From contig NZ_PUJW01000019.1 of assembly GCF_011189575.1 (NCBI RefSeq), positions 1-64,000 of the forward strand: 64,000 nucleotides of DNA, written 5' to 3'. Below the pieces are notes generated by a model. The model saw only the letters and a program-made list of their open reading frames with translations, ran no database searches and was not told the DNA's origin. Positions 54,424 to 63,299 of this stretch are shown piece by piece (within the stretch, counting starts at the first letter, position 1; every line of letters starts with the position of its first letter). The DNA comes from Photorhabdus cinerea. GTDB taxonomy: Bacteria > Pseudomonadota > Gammaproteobacteria > Enterobacterales > Enterobacteriaceae. The translations under genes and the position numbers were made by a program.

Positions 54424-54437
54424 TTGATCAAGATCAA
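54424..54437 (-). promoter_or_regulatory. FNR-type box upstream of cydA
   Basis: TTGATCAAGATCAA has perfect TTGAT-N4-ATCAA symmetry. FNR and ArcA control cydAB in E. coli, so this is a likely oxygen-responsive site. Confidence 0.65.
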
Positions 54438-54788
54438 TTTAAGCAAATTTAAAAAATAATGCTATAGGTAATAACCTGATTTTAGTCACTTATTTCTGGT
54501 TAGTGTTAACTACTTTGTCTATTATTTCATTTTGGTTGGCATATTGTTAATAATTTGTTTATTTAGATAAATATTGATTTCTATATTGCTGTGAAATGAC
54601 TTTTAAAATTAACTTTCTATTTTCATCCTTAAGAAAATATTATTATTAGCGTTACATTGGCAGTGAAAGCGCCACTGTTTGGCTGTCACTCAGATAACAT
54701 AATGACACGCAGCTCGAGAACTAAACTTCCCTCTTACAATAGATCTCTTCAAACTGAGTGAAACGACTTAGTATCTTAAGTTACATAG

Positions 54789-54923
54789 CCCAACAATAAT
54801 TGTGTAAAAATATTTTACACAACAGAAAAACTGCGCGTACCAGCAGGTAATGACCAAAATGCCTTTCTTCCGGCTCCCGCAGACTGGCTTTTCCAGGCTC
54901 ACGCTAGTCACCACCATAACTGA
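54789..54923 (+). pseudogene. Possible coding relic
   Basis: A 44-codon frame without a start, ending LRVPAGNDQNAFLPAPADWL then FQAHASHHHN and TGA, looks protein-like. Family not recognised. The opposite strand is also open (54768-55064), so coding strand and reality are uncertain. Confidence 0.3.
54800..54822. promoter_or_regulatory. Perfect 23-bp palindrome
   Basis: TTGTGTAAAA and TTTTACACAA are perfect arms around ATA. It resembles a dimeric-repressor operator, but no matching regulator is in the window. Confidence 0.4.
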
Positions 54924-55322
54924 GATGCAGTAGGAAGCTGAAAAAACGTTGCTGGACTGGAAAAGGTATTTGGTATTACTAAGTCGGGCTGATGTTTCTT
55001 TGGCATCAAACATTAAATGAGTAATTATTTTTCTGGTCATGTAATACAAAATCAAATTTTTCACTGTAAATTAATTATTAGATAACACGGATATTATTGA
55101 GGATGGCTTACAATAAGAAGTTGAGAGAGAAAACAATAGTTTTATAATATTGAATTTTTCAGTTTTACCAATTAACTAAAAATAGTTAATCCTTTAAGTT
55201 ATAAGAACATTTAATTATTAATCAACTGAACTAGACTGTAATTGATGTGAATTATTGAAGTATTTTTTCAATAATTCAATATGTTGATTATAAAAGAATG
55301 TTATTTTACTTAAGGATTATTT

Positions 55323-56621
55323 ATGAATCAAAAAAATGATTTTAAAGCTTTTTCTTTCGGCAAGAATGCTAATGCGTTGAGCCAAGTAAATTATGAAATT
55401 AATGAAAATTTACAAGATGGGATTCCACAAGGTGACATTATCCCTCACATTCACTTGTTAAATAAGGTATTACGTCAGTCGTCAACCATATCATCTGTGG
55501 TAGCTGATTTTATTGCGACACAATCTAGTGAAGATGTTCTGGATGATGGCGATAGAGATAAACTCACCGTGCAGTTAAATAAAGCGTTAGAAAAAGTCAC
55601 CACAGCAAAAATTCCCAATGCCTCATTAACACAAAAGGGGATTGTTCAACTAACAAATGAGATTAGCAATAATGACACATTGGCAGTGACGCCGAAGCTT
55701 GTTCAGGAAAGAATAGATTTATTGAGTAAAAATATTAATGATAAAGTACCCAACACCCGGAAAATAAATGGAAAAGTGTTGACTGAGGATATTACTATTA
55801 ATGCTGAGGATGTAGGAGCGATATCAACAGATAATGTAATACATTCAATGAAACACGGTGATCTGGATGAATTAGAAAATCTACGTAATGGTTGTTGCGG
55901 ATTTAACCCCTTAGCGTCGTTCCTGACTAAATATGGGCTGCCACGTGGCAATGGTGGTGTTCAGTTAAGAATTAGCAATATGAATGGTATATCAAACGAG
56001 GAGGAAGACGATGTATGGAGCCACAGGCTGATTTTCACCCATTTTGGCGATACATATCGTACAGATCATATAAATGAATATTATAAACTTACACGTAAAT
56101 TTTGGGACGATATTAACGCCAAACCAGATTATCACGGATACCTCAAAGCAGTTTCCCCGAGAGTAGAAATCTATCCTGATGGCACATCCTCAACTAACGA
56201 AGAATCAGCGGGGGCAGAAGTGACGAAAGAAGGAACAGGTATATACCGCATATCAAATATCTCAGGCTATAATGCTGATGAATCTTGGGGTGTGCATGGC
56301 GGTATTTCTGTTCCCCAAAATAATAATAATCTTGAATTGATTTTCGTTGATGATCATATCCAACCTGATGGTTCTATTATCATTGAAGTCTGTCACCGCC
56401 AACATTCGCATTTACCTGAGAAATTTCAGAACTGGCGACTCAAATCTGTTGATGATAATGGCAAACAGGTGTTCTACCAAGATGGGGAGCCATGTGATAT
56501 TCCTGAACATTGCCGTTTAGATATTTGTGTCCAAATGCCAGAAGATTCACTCTGGAACTTGAAACGAAACAAGTTACAGGAAGAAATCGAGAGTACCCGC
56601 GTTTCTGACGATAAATTGTAG
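55323..56621 (+). CDS. Orphan phage tail-fibre protein (copy 3, different C-terminus)
   Basis: 432 residues. The first about 150 residues match copies 1 and 2 (MNQKNDFKAFSFGKNANALS; ASLTQKGIVQLTN). The rest is the unrelated C-terminal domain of many lambdoid tail proteins (SPRVEIYPDGTSSTNEESAG; DESWGVHGGISVP; DGSIIIEVCHRQHSHLPEKF; CDIPEHCRLDICVQMPEDS). A relic of this domain lies at 43250. It has its own terminator and no phage neighbours. Confidence 0.87.
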   Translation: MNQKNDFKAFSFGKNANALSQVNYEINENLQDGIPQGDIIPHIHLLNKVLRQSSTISSVVADFIATQSSEDVLDDGDRDKLTVQLNKALEKVTTAKIPNASLTQKGIVQLTNEISNNDTLAVTPKLVQERIDLLSKNINDKVPNTRKINGKVLTEDITINAEDVGAISTDNVIHSMKHGDLDELENLRNGCCGFNPLASFLTKYGLPRGNGGVQLRISNMNGISNEEEDDVWSHRLIFTHFGDTYRTDHINEYYKLTRKFWDDINAKPDYHGYLKAVSPRVEIYPDGTSSTNEESAGAEVTKEGTGIYRISNISGYNADESWGVHGGISVPQNNNNLELIFVDDHIQPDGSIIIEVCHRQHSHLPEKFQNWRLKSVDDNGKQVFYQDGEPCDIPEHCRLDICVQMPEDSLWNLKRNKLQEEIESTRVSDDKL

Positions 56622-56623
56622 TA

Positions 56624-56647
56624 ATACAGGGCCATATGGCCCTGTAT
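56624..56647 (+). terminator. Terminator of fibre copy 3
   Basis: ATACAGGGCCAT is followed by its exact reverse complement and then CTTATTTTTATT, directly after the stop codon. Confidence 0.85.
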
Positions 56648-56990
56648 CTTATTTTTATTCGAATTAAAAGATCGGTAGCTGAAATTCAGCATCATTCCAT
56701 ATTCTTTTCATGCCAATCGTGAATGATATAACAGTGCAATTTACAGCTTATCAAGGGTTCCTATGGATAGGAATGGAACTTTACCGATACGAAACAATAT
56801 TATGGTCATTGTTATACTCGGCTCCATGATCTATCGAAAGTACAGATACAATATCGACCTGCCACAGTGCAAAATATAAGGAAGTGACTCTGCTGATAGC
56901 ACTTTTTTATCTACATATCCACCGGGTATCGTCTTCTCTGACGAATGAAGTTAAAAAAATCTTGCAAGGAAAATAGTGGGGATTTGTTCA
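56648..56990. other. Gap with no convincing gene
   Basis: A start-less open frame at about 56832-56976 (ending SSSLTNEVKKILQGK) might be a relic but is not recognised. The first tandem repeat unit begins right after it. Confidence 0.35.
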
Positions 56991-57006
56991 CAATTTGACG
57001 TGAGAA

Positions 57007-57133
57007 ACTTGACAATTATTTACAAAGGACTATTAATTATAATACCATCTTTATTTAGTATCCGTTTAATCCTATAATACCAAAATGTTACATATATATT
57101 CTTACAACTATTTGTCTAACTAAAGGAGTTATT
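57007..57133 (+). promoter_or_regulatory. Conserved promoter region of tandem unit 1
   Basis: A TTGACG-type and a TTGACA box about 14 bases apart, then TATTAAT/TATAAT sequences and a strong AAAGGAGTT ribosome site. The same elements recur before units 2 (about 59605) and 3 (about 61571; TTGACA-N19-TATAAT), so all three units probably have their own promoter. Confidence 0.55.
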
Positions 57134-57157
57134 ATGCATCTTTATCCTTACTCATAA
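57134..57157 (+). CDS. Leader peptide of unit 1 (MHLYPYS)
   Basis: Seven codons behind AAAGGAGTT at ideal spacing, ending TAA, 152 bases upstream of the secreted-protein start. Units 2 and 3 have the same kind of ORF beginning Met-His-Leu-Tyr and rich in Tyr and Ser. Conservation of start, stop and ribosome site amid diverging flanks argues that it is translated. A role in attenuation or ribosome loading is inference. Confidence 0.6.
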   Translation: MHLYPYS

Positions 57158-57309
57158 CTTTCAATATGAAATTACAACATTAATTCACTATTAGTTTAAG
57201 ATTCAGTGAATAGTAACGCTCTAATATTATATTTATACACAGAGAATATCATATAAAACATGTATTATTCATGGTTTACAAACCCTCTATTATTTCATGG
57301 AATAAAATT

Positions 57310-59085
57310 ATGACTCTATATAACAGAATATTTATTTTCTTCATCATGATGTTTGCCCCTATAATATCTAGCTTTGCGGATACCGAAATTAAGTTATCTG
57401 ACGAGGAAAGTCAGGCTATATCTCAGCTATTAGAAAAGATTGAACCTAATAAACCGACACCGATCGATTTAACTCAACTGGAAAATGAGAAAGGATATAT
57501 TGCATTATTACATTCCCATGGTATTACAAAACAGAAACATCCTGATATCTTTGAAGATATCGAGCTTATGAAAGAAAACCAAAAGACAATGTTTGGACGT
57601 GGAGAACTACTTGAAATAAAAAGCTCAAATGCAAAGCCAGAAGATTATTTTGGTCAGCCTACAATATTAATTTCTGATAGCTCCAAATCAATTTCCGCTG
57701 AAGTTCTTGGTTCCCTATATTTTCCTGGTTCTAATATTTTAAACAGTAATACAATTAAAACTGACGTTAGCACTATATCATTACAGGGTGGCGTCACAAT
57801 TTATGGCACAGACAAAAAAAGTGGAAAACTTAAACACTTAACCAACTCCCCATTCAAACTGGCAGAAAACAAGGAGACAAGGGACTTTTTAACACACACC
57901 AAAGAATATAATATTGTTAAATTAGAAAAATTTAGTAATCTTAAACCTGTTGCTGTTTTTCAAGGGAAAAGAAATGGGAGACCTATCCCTCCCGGACCAG
58001 TAGTCACTCGGTCAAATATACTGACAGACCCTGAAGATATTACTCAATACTTTCAGCCTTACAATATGAATAACACAGCACCAACTCATGTAAAGAATCC
58101 AAAAGATCAACCGGTAATCGTTTGCTTAAATAGAGCAAACCCTGAAAAAGGGACGCCTAGTCAATGCGATTATGGTCCAATGTTAAAACCAAATACTCAG
58201 ACAACAATCAATCTGGAAATAATAGGTGATGTTACATTCAAAAACCCTATCGCGATTGATGAAAAGGGAAAACCTACAGAATTTCAAGGTATAAAACCAC
58301 ATGCAAATCTGACACTGATCGGTCTTGATACTGGCGGCGCATGTAAATTAGCAAGAGGTATAGATGAAGATATATTTTGGAAACACACAAAAGTCAATAA
58401 TGATCTTCAAGGTAATAATACAAATTTATCATGGGATTTTTCCAAAAAGACAGGTTACGCTGATTTTGGACCAATATGCTGGCCGAATAACGAAAGATAT
58501 GTACTAGACCTACAAGTTACTGTTGCAACAATTCAAGGTGATACTCCATTTTCTAGCCAATTTACTTATACCAATAACCCCGGTCATGTGAAGAACGAGT
58601 CACAACACATTTATCCCCCCATTCAAATCCAATATGGTTGCATTGCAGAAGGCACATTAATAGATATGGCTGACGGTTCAAAGTGGAAAGTCGAAAATAT
58701 ACGCCCAGGTGATAAAGTTTTAACAAAACAAGGTGGTATCTTACAAGTAAAAAGCCGTATTGTAGGTCACGATACTGAATTTGTTGATTTAATTTACAAT
58801 AATGGTGAACAGGTTTCACTGACTCCAACACATCCTGTCTCAACATTACAGGGAATAGTAAAAGCCGAAGACCTTAAGGACGGTGATACAATACATACAC
58901 GTGAGGGTCAGACTACCCTTACCTCAGTTAAACAGAGAAAATCAGAACCATCAAACGTGTATAATTTTGTCTTAGAAAAAACGGATAGCCAAAATGAATT
59001 ATTACCTGAAGATGCTGTGCTTTTTGCCGGTGGCATTTTGGTCGGTGATAATAACCTGCAAAGAAAAGTATCGATATCAAATTAA
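57310..59085 (+). CDS. Secreted protein with C-terminal Hint (autoprocessing) domain
   Basis: 591 residues from the ATG at 57310 (GGA 8 bases upstream, matching unit 2); an ATG 13 codons earlier is open but lacks a ribosome site. Signal peptide MTLYNRIFIFFIMMFAPIIS-SFA, then a domain of about 420 residues shared with the other two copies and holding four conserved Cys (VIVCLNRANPEKGTPSQCDY; TGGACKL; GPICWPNNERY). Hint starts at Cys444 (YGCIAEGTLIDMADGSKW), has TPTHPV with His508, and ends VYNFVLE...FAGGILVGDNN. No extein follows, as in hedgehog proteins, so the N-terminal part is the probable product. Its function is unknown. Confidence 0.8.
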   Translation: MTLYNRIFIFFIMMFAPIISSFADTEIKLSDEESQAISQLLEKIEPNKPTPIDLTQLENEKGYIALLHSHGITKQKHPDIFEDIELMKENQKTMFGRGELLEIKSSNAKPEDYFGQPTILISDSSKSISAEVLGSLYFPGSNILNSNTIKTDVSTISLQGGVTIYGTDKKSGKLKHLTNSPFKLAENKETRDFLTHTKEYNIVKLEKFSNLKPVAVFQGKRNGRPIPPGPVVTRSNILTDPEDITQYFQPYNMNNTAPTHVKNPKDQPVIVCLNRANPEKGTPSQCDYGPMLKPNTQTTINLEIIGDVTFKNPIAIDEKGKPTEFQGIKPHANLTLIGLDTGGACKLARGIDEDIFWKHTKVNNDLQGNNTNLSWDFSKKTGYADFGPICWPNNERYVLDLQVTVATIQGDTPFSSQFTYTNNPGHVKNESQHIYPPIQIQYGCIAEGTLIDMADGSKWKVENIRPGDKVLTKQGGILQVKSRIVGHDTEFVDLIYNNGEQVSLTPTHPVSTLQGIVKAEDLKDGDTIHTREGQTTLTSVKQRKSEPSNVYNFVLEKTDSQNELLPEDAVLFAGGILVGDNNLQRKVSISN

Positions 59086-59102
59086 TCTCTCAGATTAATG
59101 AC

Positions 59103-59128
59103 AAAGTGCTGGCTTTTTAGTCAGCACT
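59103..59128 (+). terminator. Terminator of unit 1
   Basis: AGTGCTGGC and GTCAGCACT pair around TTTTTA. A near-identical hairpin follows unit 2. Confidence 0.6.
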
Positions 59129-59199
59129 AATTTCTAAATAGCGCATTTGGGTTATTTTTTATGATTGAGAATGAAATCCAGCCAACGCAAAACGGCCAT

Positions 59200-59530
59200 T
59201 ATGAAAAATGTTCTGACCCCATTTTCCCTTATGGTCAATTTGATCACCCACAGATGCGCTATTGTGCCCCTATTGCACCGAATAACCTCCTACATCCAGA
59301 GGTAAAACCCACAAAACCGCGACATGCAACGCTATCTTCTTGGTATTTCTGGCTATTACAGCCAACAGACACGGTATCTGGACTTTCAGAAAGCCTAGGA
59401 AACGAGCATAACGGTGCCCATGATGCGGCTTCGCATCCGCAAGATCTGTTCTATCGTCTCCTTTCGCCGGGCGTACTTCTTTATTGCCCACAGCGTCAAC
59501 CGGGTTTCTCTAAAATGAAAGCCAGAAGAA
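59200..59530 (-). pseudogene. Relic of an IS transposase C-terminus (IS1182-like)
   Basis: Leftward reading gives LADAKPHHGHRYARFLGFLK and VQIPCLLAVIARNTKKIAL, close to the C-terminus of DDE transposases of the IS1182 kind (ER.FADAK..HG.RYAR.RGL..V...CLL.A...N.KKIA). The frame is short and the catalytic core is absent. The rightward frame at 59161-59541 is its shadow. It sits between tandem units 1 and 2 and has a higher GC content. Confidence 0.7.
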
Positions 59531-59747
59531 TAGTGCAATAGCACTTAATAAAGTGAAATAAAGAGCCCCACGAGAAAAATAGTGGTATTTGTTAACAATC
59601 TGACATGAGAAACTTGACAATCTTTTACAAAGAACTATTAATTATATAAACGATTATAGCGCCACCTTTAGTATCTATTCTTCCTATACTGTAAAAATAT
59701 TATATATATCTTTACAACTTTTTATATAACCAAAGGAGGGAGTGATG

Positions 59748-59777
59748 ATGCATCTTTATTATTCATCTTACTCATAA
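59748..59777 (+). CDS. Leader peptide of unit 2 (MHLYYSSYS)
   Basis: Nine codons behind AAAGGAGGGAG; an adjacent ATG at 59745 could add one residue. Same Met-His-Leu-Tyr start and Tyr/Ser-rich body as in unit 1, 134 bases upstream of the secreted protein. Confidence 0.6.
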   Translation: MHLYYSSYS

Positions 59778-59910
59778 TGTCGAACGTGAATTAAAGATAT
59801 TAACAAATTATCAGTTTAAAGCAGTAATGCGTTAATATTATATTGACTCAATAATAAAACACATGTAACTAATTCCTTACAAAACCTATATTTTTTTACA
59901 GGATAAAATT

Positions 59911-61236
59911 ATGACTCTATACAACAGAGTATTTGTCTTTTTCATCATGCTATTTTCCCCCATAATATCATGCTTTGCTGATACCCAAATTAAGTTATCT
60001 GCCGAAGAAAGCCAGGCTATGTCTCAGCTCTTAAATAGTCTTGAACCAAATAAACCTACATTAATCGATTTAACACAACCGCAAAATGAAAAAGGATATA
60101 TCGCATTATTAAAGTCCCATAAAATTACAAAACAGACACATCCTAATATTTTTGAAGATATCAAAACTATGAAAGTGCACCAAAATGCATTACTTAAGAA
60201 TGGACAGCGACTTGAAATACAAGATTCACTTACAAAGCCAAAAAATTATCTTAGTCATCCTAGAATAATATTCTTCAAAAATTCCAAATCAATTTCAGCT
60301 ACTGTTTTTGCTTCCCTATATTTTCCTGGTTCTAATATTTTAAACAGCAATACAATTGAAACTAACGCTGGAGAGACAACGTTACAGGGCGGCCTCTCAA
60401 TTGTTAGCTCTGACAACCGGGATGTTAAAACACTACATGTATCCGTACAAGGAAATACAAAAAATAATGGGGTACGGAACTTTGTATTATCCACCCAAAA
60501 ATATAATCTTGCTACCTCTGGACAACATGATAATACGTATCAAGCTATTTCTTTTTTCCAAGGGAAAATAAATGGGATACCACTCAATAACGCGCCAATA
60601 GTAGAGAAGTCACTGCCGCTGCAAGACCTTGAAAATTCTTTTGACAACTTTTTTCCTGACAGAATGGAGAGCAAAGCGCCAACTCATGTAAATAATCCAG
60701 AAACGCAACCGGTAATCGTTTGCTTAAATAAAGCAACCCCTGAACCAGGAGATTCTAATAAATGCGATTACGGCCCTACGTCGCCAGGTAAGCCAACAAT
60801 CAAGCTGGAAATAATAGGTAATGTCACATTCAAGAACCCTATCGCCATTGATAAACATGGGAAACCTACAGCAGCTCAAGGGATTTCACCAGCAATAGAT
60901 CTGACGCTGGTCGGTCTCGATACTGGCGGCGCATGTAAATTCGCAAGAGATATAGATGAAAATACATTTTGGCAACATAAAAAAGTCAATAAAGATAGTC
61001 CCAAAGACAATAAAACAAATTTATCATGGGATTTTTCCAAAAACACAAGTTACGCTGATTTTGGACCAATATGCTGGCCGAATAACGAAAGATATGTACT
61101 AGACCTACAAGCTACTATTGTAACAGTGCAAGATGATAACGCATTTCCTGTCCTATTTTCTTATACCAATAACCCCGGTAGTGAGAAGAGCGCGTCACAA
61201 CTCATTTATCCACCTATTCAAATCCAATATGAATAG
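59911..61236 (+). CDS. Secreted protein, Hint-less paralogue (unit 2)
   Basis: 441 residues from MTLYNRVFVFFIMLFSPIIS, with AGGA 8 bases before the ATG. Signal peptide and the full conserved domain of unit 1, including the four Cys (VIVCLNKATPEPGDSNKCDY; TGGACKF; GPICWPNNERY). It ends YPPIQIQYE and a TAG where unit 1 continues into Hint; the missing Hint half has been deleted and its 3' part is still visible downstream. Role unknown. Confidence 0.8.
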   Translation: MTLYNRVFVFFIMLFSPIISCFADTQIKLSAEESQAMSQLLNSLEPNKPTLIDLTQPQNEKGYIALLKSHKITKQTHPNIFEDIKTMKVHQNALLKNGQRLEIQDSLTKPKNYLSHPRIIFFKNSKSISATVFASLYFPGSNILNSNTIETNAGETTLQGGLSIVSSDNRDVKTLHVSVQGNTKNNGVRNFVLSTQKYNLATSGQHDNTYQAISFFQGKINGIPLNNAPIVEKSLPLQDLENSFDNFFPDRMESKAPTHVNNPETQPVIVCLNKATPEPGDSNKCDYGPTSPGKPTIKLEIIGNVTFKNPIAIDKHGKPTAAQGISPAIDLTLVGLDTGGACKFARDIDENTFWQHKKVNKDSPKDNKTNLSWDFSKNTSYADFGPICWPNNERYVLDLQATIVTVQDDNAFPVLFSYTNNPGSEKSASQLIYPPIQIQYE

Positions 61237-61463
61237 TCAAAGCCGAAGACCTTAAGGACGGTGATACAATACATACACGTGAGGGTCAGACTACCCTTAC
61301 TTCAGTTAAACAGAGAAAATCGGAACCATCAAACGTATATAATTTTGTCTTAGAAAAAACAGATAGTCAAAATGAATTATTACCTGAAGATGCTGTGCTT
61401 TTTGCCGGTGGCATTTTGGTCGGTGATAATAATCTGCAAAGAAAAGTGTCGATATCAAATTAA
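61237..61463 (+). pseudogene. Hint-domain 3' remnant after unit 2
   Basis: Nearly identical to the end of unit 1: it encodes KAEDLKDGDTIHTREGQTTL through ILVGDNNLQRKVSISN and TAA, but out of frame with the unit 2 stop. About 225 bases of Hint, including the Cys and the TPTHP block, are missing compared with unit 1. A terminator hairpin follows at about 61484-61509. Confidence 0.85.
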
Positions 61464-61675
61464 TCTCTCAGATTAATGACAAAGTGCTGGCTTTTTTAGT
61501 CAGCACTAATTTATAAATAGCGCATTTGTATTATTTTTGTCGCTGGGAATAAAATCCGATTAATACAAATTTGACATGATAAGCTTGACAATTTAAAAAA
61601 AACATTAATTATAATACCATCTTTATCCTGTTACATATATATCATTACAATCATTTATCTAGCTGAGGAATTATT

Positions 61676-61705
61676 ATGCATCTTTACTATTACTCTGACT
61701 TATAA
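61676..61705 (+). CDS. Leader peptide of unit 3 (MHLYYYSDL)
   Basis: Nine codons behind GCTGAGGAATT, with the same Met-His-Leu-Tyr start and three consecutive Tyr. It lies 151 bases upstream of the secreted-protein start. Confidence 0.6.
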   Translation: MHLYYYSDL

Positions 61706-61856
61706 CCTTCAAGGTTAACTTACAATATTATCACACTATCTGTTTAAAATTCAGTGGATAGTTAGGCTTTAATATTATATTGATATACCATGAATATCAT
61801 ATAAACATATATTATTCATGGCTTACAAACTCTCTATTATTTCATGGAATAAAATT

Positions 61857-63164
61857 ATGACTCTATATAACAGAATATTTATTTTTTTCATCATGATGTT
61901 TGCCCCAATAATATCCAGCTTTGCGAATACCGAAATTGAGTTATCTACTGAGGACAGTCAGGTTATATCTCAGCTATTAAAGAACATTGAGCCTAATAAT
62001 CCTACAGTGATCGATTTAACTCAACCGAAAAATGAGAAAGGATATATTGCATTATTACAATCCCATAGTATTACAAAGCAGAAAAATCCTGATATTTTTG
62101 AAAATATCGAGACTATAAAAGCACACCAAAAGGCAATATTTGAGCGTGGAGAATGGCTTGAAATAAAAGATTCGCTTACAGAACCAGCAAATTATTTTAG
62201 TAATCCCAGAATAGTATTTTCCGAAGATTCCAAATCAATTTCAGCTGAAACTTTTGGTTCCCTGTATCTTCCTGATTCCAATACTTTAAGCCAAGAGTCG
62301 CTACAAATTTCCCTCTCAATTCTTGGCAAAGATAAAAAGGGGAATATTAAAATAATCACATCCACAATCAAAGAAAATATAAGAAACACTGATTTACGGT
62401 ACTTTCTAATATCCACTAACAAATATAATCTTGTTAACTTGAAGCAATTTGATTCTATTCAGGTTGTTGCTAGTGTCTGGGGGAAAAAGAACGGGAAACT
62501 TCTCACTAATGGACCAGTATTAATTGTGTCAAATACATTGACAGACTTTGACGATCCTTTGCAATACTTTCAGCCTTACAAGATGAATAACATAGCACCA
62601 ACTCATGTAAAAAACCCATTAACAAAACCAGTAATCGTTTGCTTAAATAGAGCAAACCCTGAACCAGGAGCTCCTAGTCAATGCGATTATGGCCCAACAT
62701 CACCCGGTAATCCAACAATCAAGCTGGAAATAGCAGGTAATGTTACATTCAATAACCCTATCAAAACTGATACAATCGGAAAGCCTGAAAAATATGCAGG
62801 AGAGAAATCATATGTAGATCTGGTTCTGATCGGTCTTGATACTGGAGGTGCATGTAAATTAAGTAGAGATATAAATGACAATACATTTTGGAAACATACA
62901 AAAGTCAATAATGATCCTGCCAAAGGTGTTAATACAAATTTATCATGGGATTTTTCCAAAAACACAGGTTACGCTGATTTCGGACCAATATGCTGGAAAA
63001 ATAACGAAAGATATGTACTAACCTTATCGGCTAATATTGTAACGACTAAAGGTGATAAAGTATTTTTTGTCCCGTTTACTTATACCAATGATCCCTATGC
63101 TAATAAGGAAGATAATAAATCCCCCTCACTATTCATCTATCCACCTATTCAAATCCAATATTGA
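61857..63164 (+). CDS. Secreted protein, Hint-less paralogue (unit 3)
   Basis: 435 residues from MTLYNRIFIFFIMMFAPIIS. The signal peptide and conserved domain are as in units 1 and 2, and the Cys pattern is kept (VIVCLNRANPEPGAPSQCDY; TGGACKLSR; GPICWKNNERY). It ends YPPIQIQY and TGA, exactly the residue before the Gly-Cys junction of unit 1, with no Hint remnant downstream. The central region (about 100-220) is the most diverged among the three. Confidence 0.8.
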   Translation: MTLYNRIFIFFIMMFAPIISSFANTEIELSTEDSQVISQLLKNIEPNNPTVIDLTQPKNEKGYIALLQSHSITKQKNPDIFENIETIKAHQKAIFERGEWLEIKDSLTEPANYFSNPRIVFSEDSKSISAETFGSLYLPDSNTLSQESLQISLSILGKDKKGNIKIITSTIKENIRNTDLRYFLISTNKYNLVNLKQFDSIQVVASVWGKKNGKLLTNGPVLIVSNTLTDFDDPLQYFQPYKMNNIAPTHVKNPLTKPVIVCLNRANPEPGAPSQCDYGPTSPGNPTIKLEIAGNVTFNNPIKTDTIGKPEKYAGEKSYVDLVLIGLDTGGACKLSRDINDNTFWKHTKVNNDPAKGVNTNLSWDFSKNTGYADFGPICWKNNERYVLTLSANIVTTKGDKVFFVPFTYTNDPYANKEDNKSPSLFIYPPIQIQY

Positions 63165-63251
63165 AATCCAATGGAGAAAATCAATCGGCAAAGATGGATT
63201 ATGAAATTTCCGATGCTGAAAAACTATTTTTAACAGGCTTTTTTAACGATC

Positions 63252-63275
63252 TGAGGCCACTTTACAGTGGCCTCA
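63252..63275. terminator. Hairpin between unit 3 and sucD
   Basis: TGAGGCCACT and AGTGGCCTCA are a perfect 10-bp stem around TTAC, in the gap between the convergent unit 3 gene and sucD. Confidence 0.65.
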
Positions 63276-63299
63276 TAGATAAGCATTTCTTATCAGTAC

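Larger units (their letters stand above)
54151..55322. other. Long gap between cydA and fibre copy 3
   Basis: About 1.2 kb without a convincing gene. It holds an FNR-type site, a 23-bp palindrome, a short coding relic and, in its last 110 bases, the upstream region shared by all three fibre genes. Confidence 0.6.

Noticed and set aside
54768..55064. 98-codon leftward ORF
   Set aside because: Not protein-like across its length and overlaps a palindrome and a better open frame on the other strand.
59161..59541. 126-codon rightward ORF between units 1 and 2
   Set aside because: No ribosome site, odd composition, and the opposite strand encodes a recognisable transposase C-terminus; treated as a shadow.
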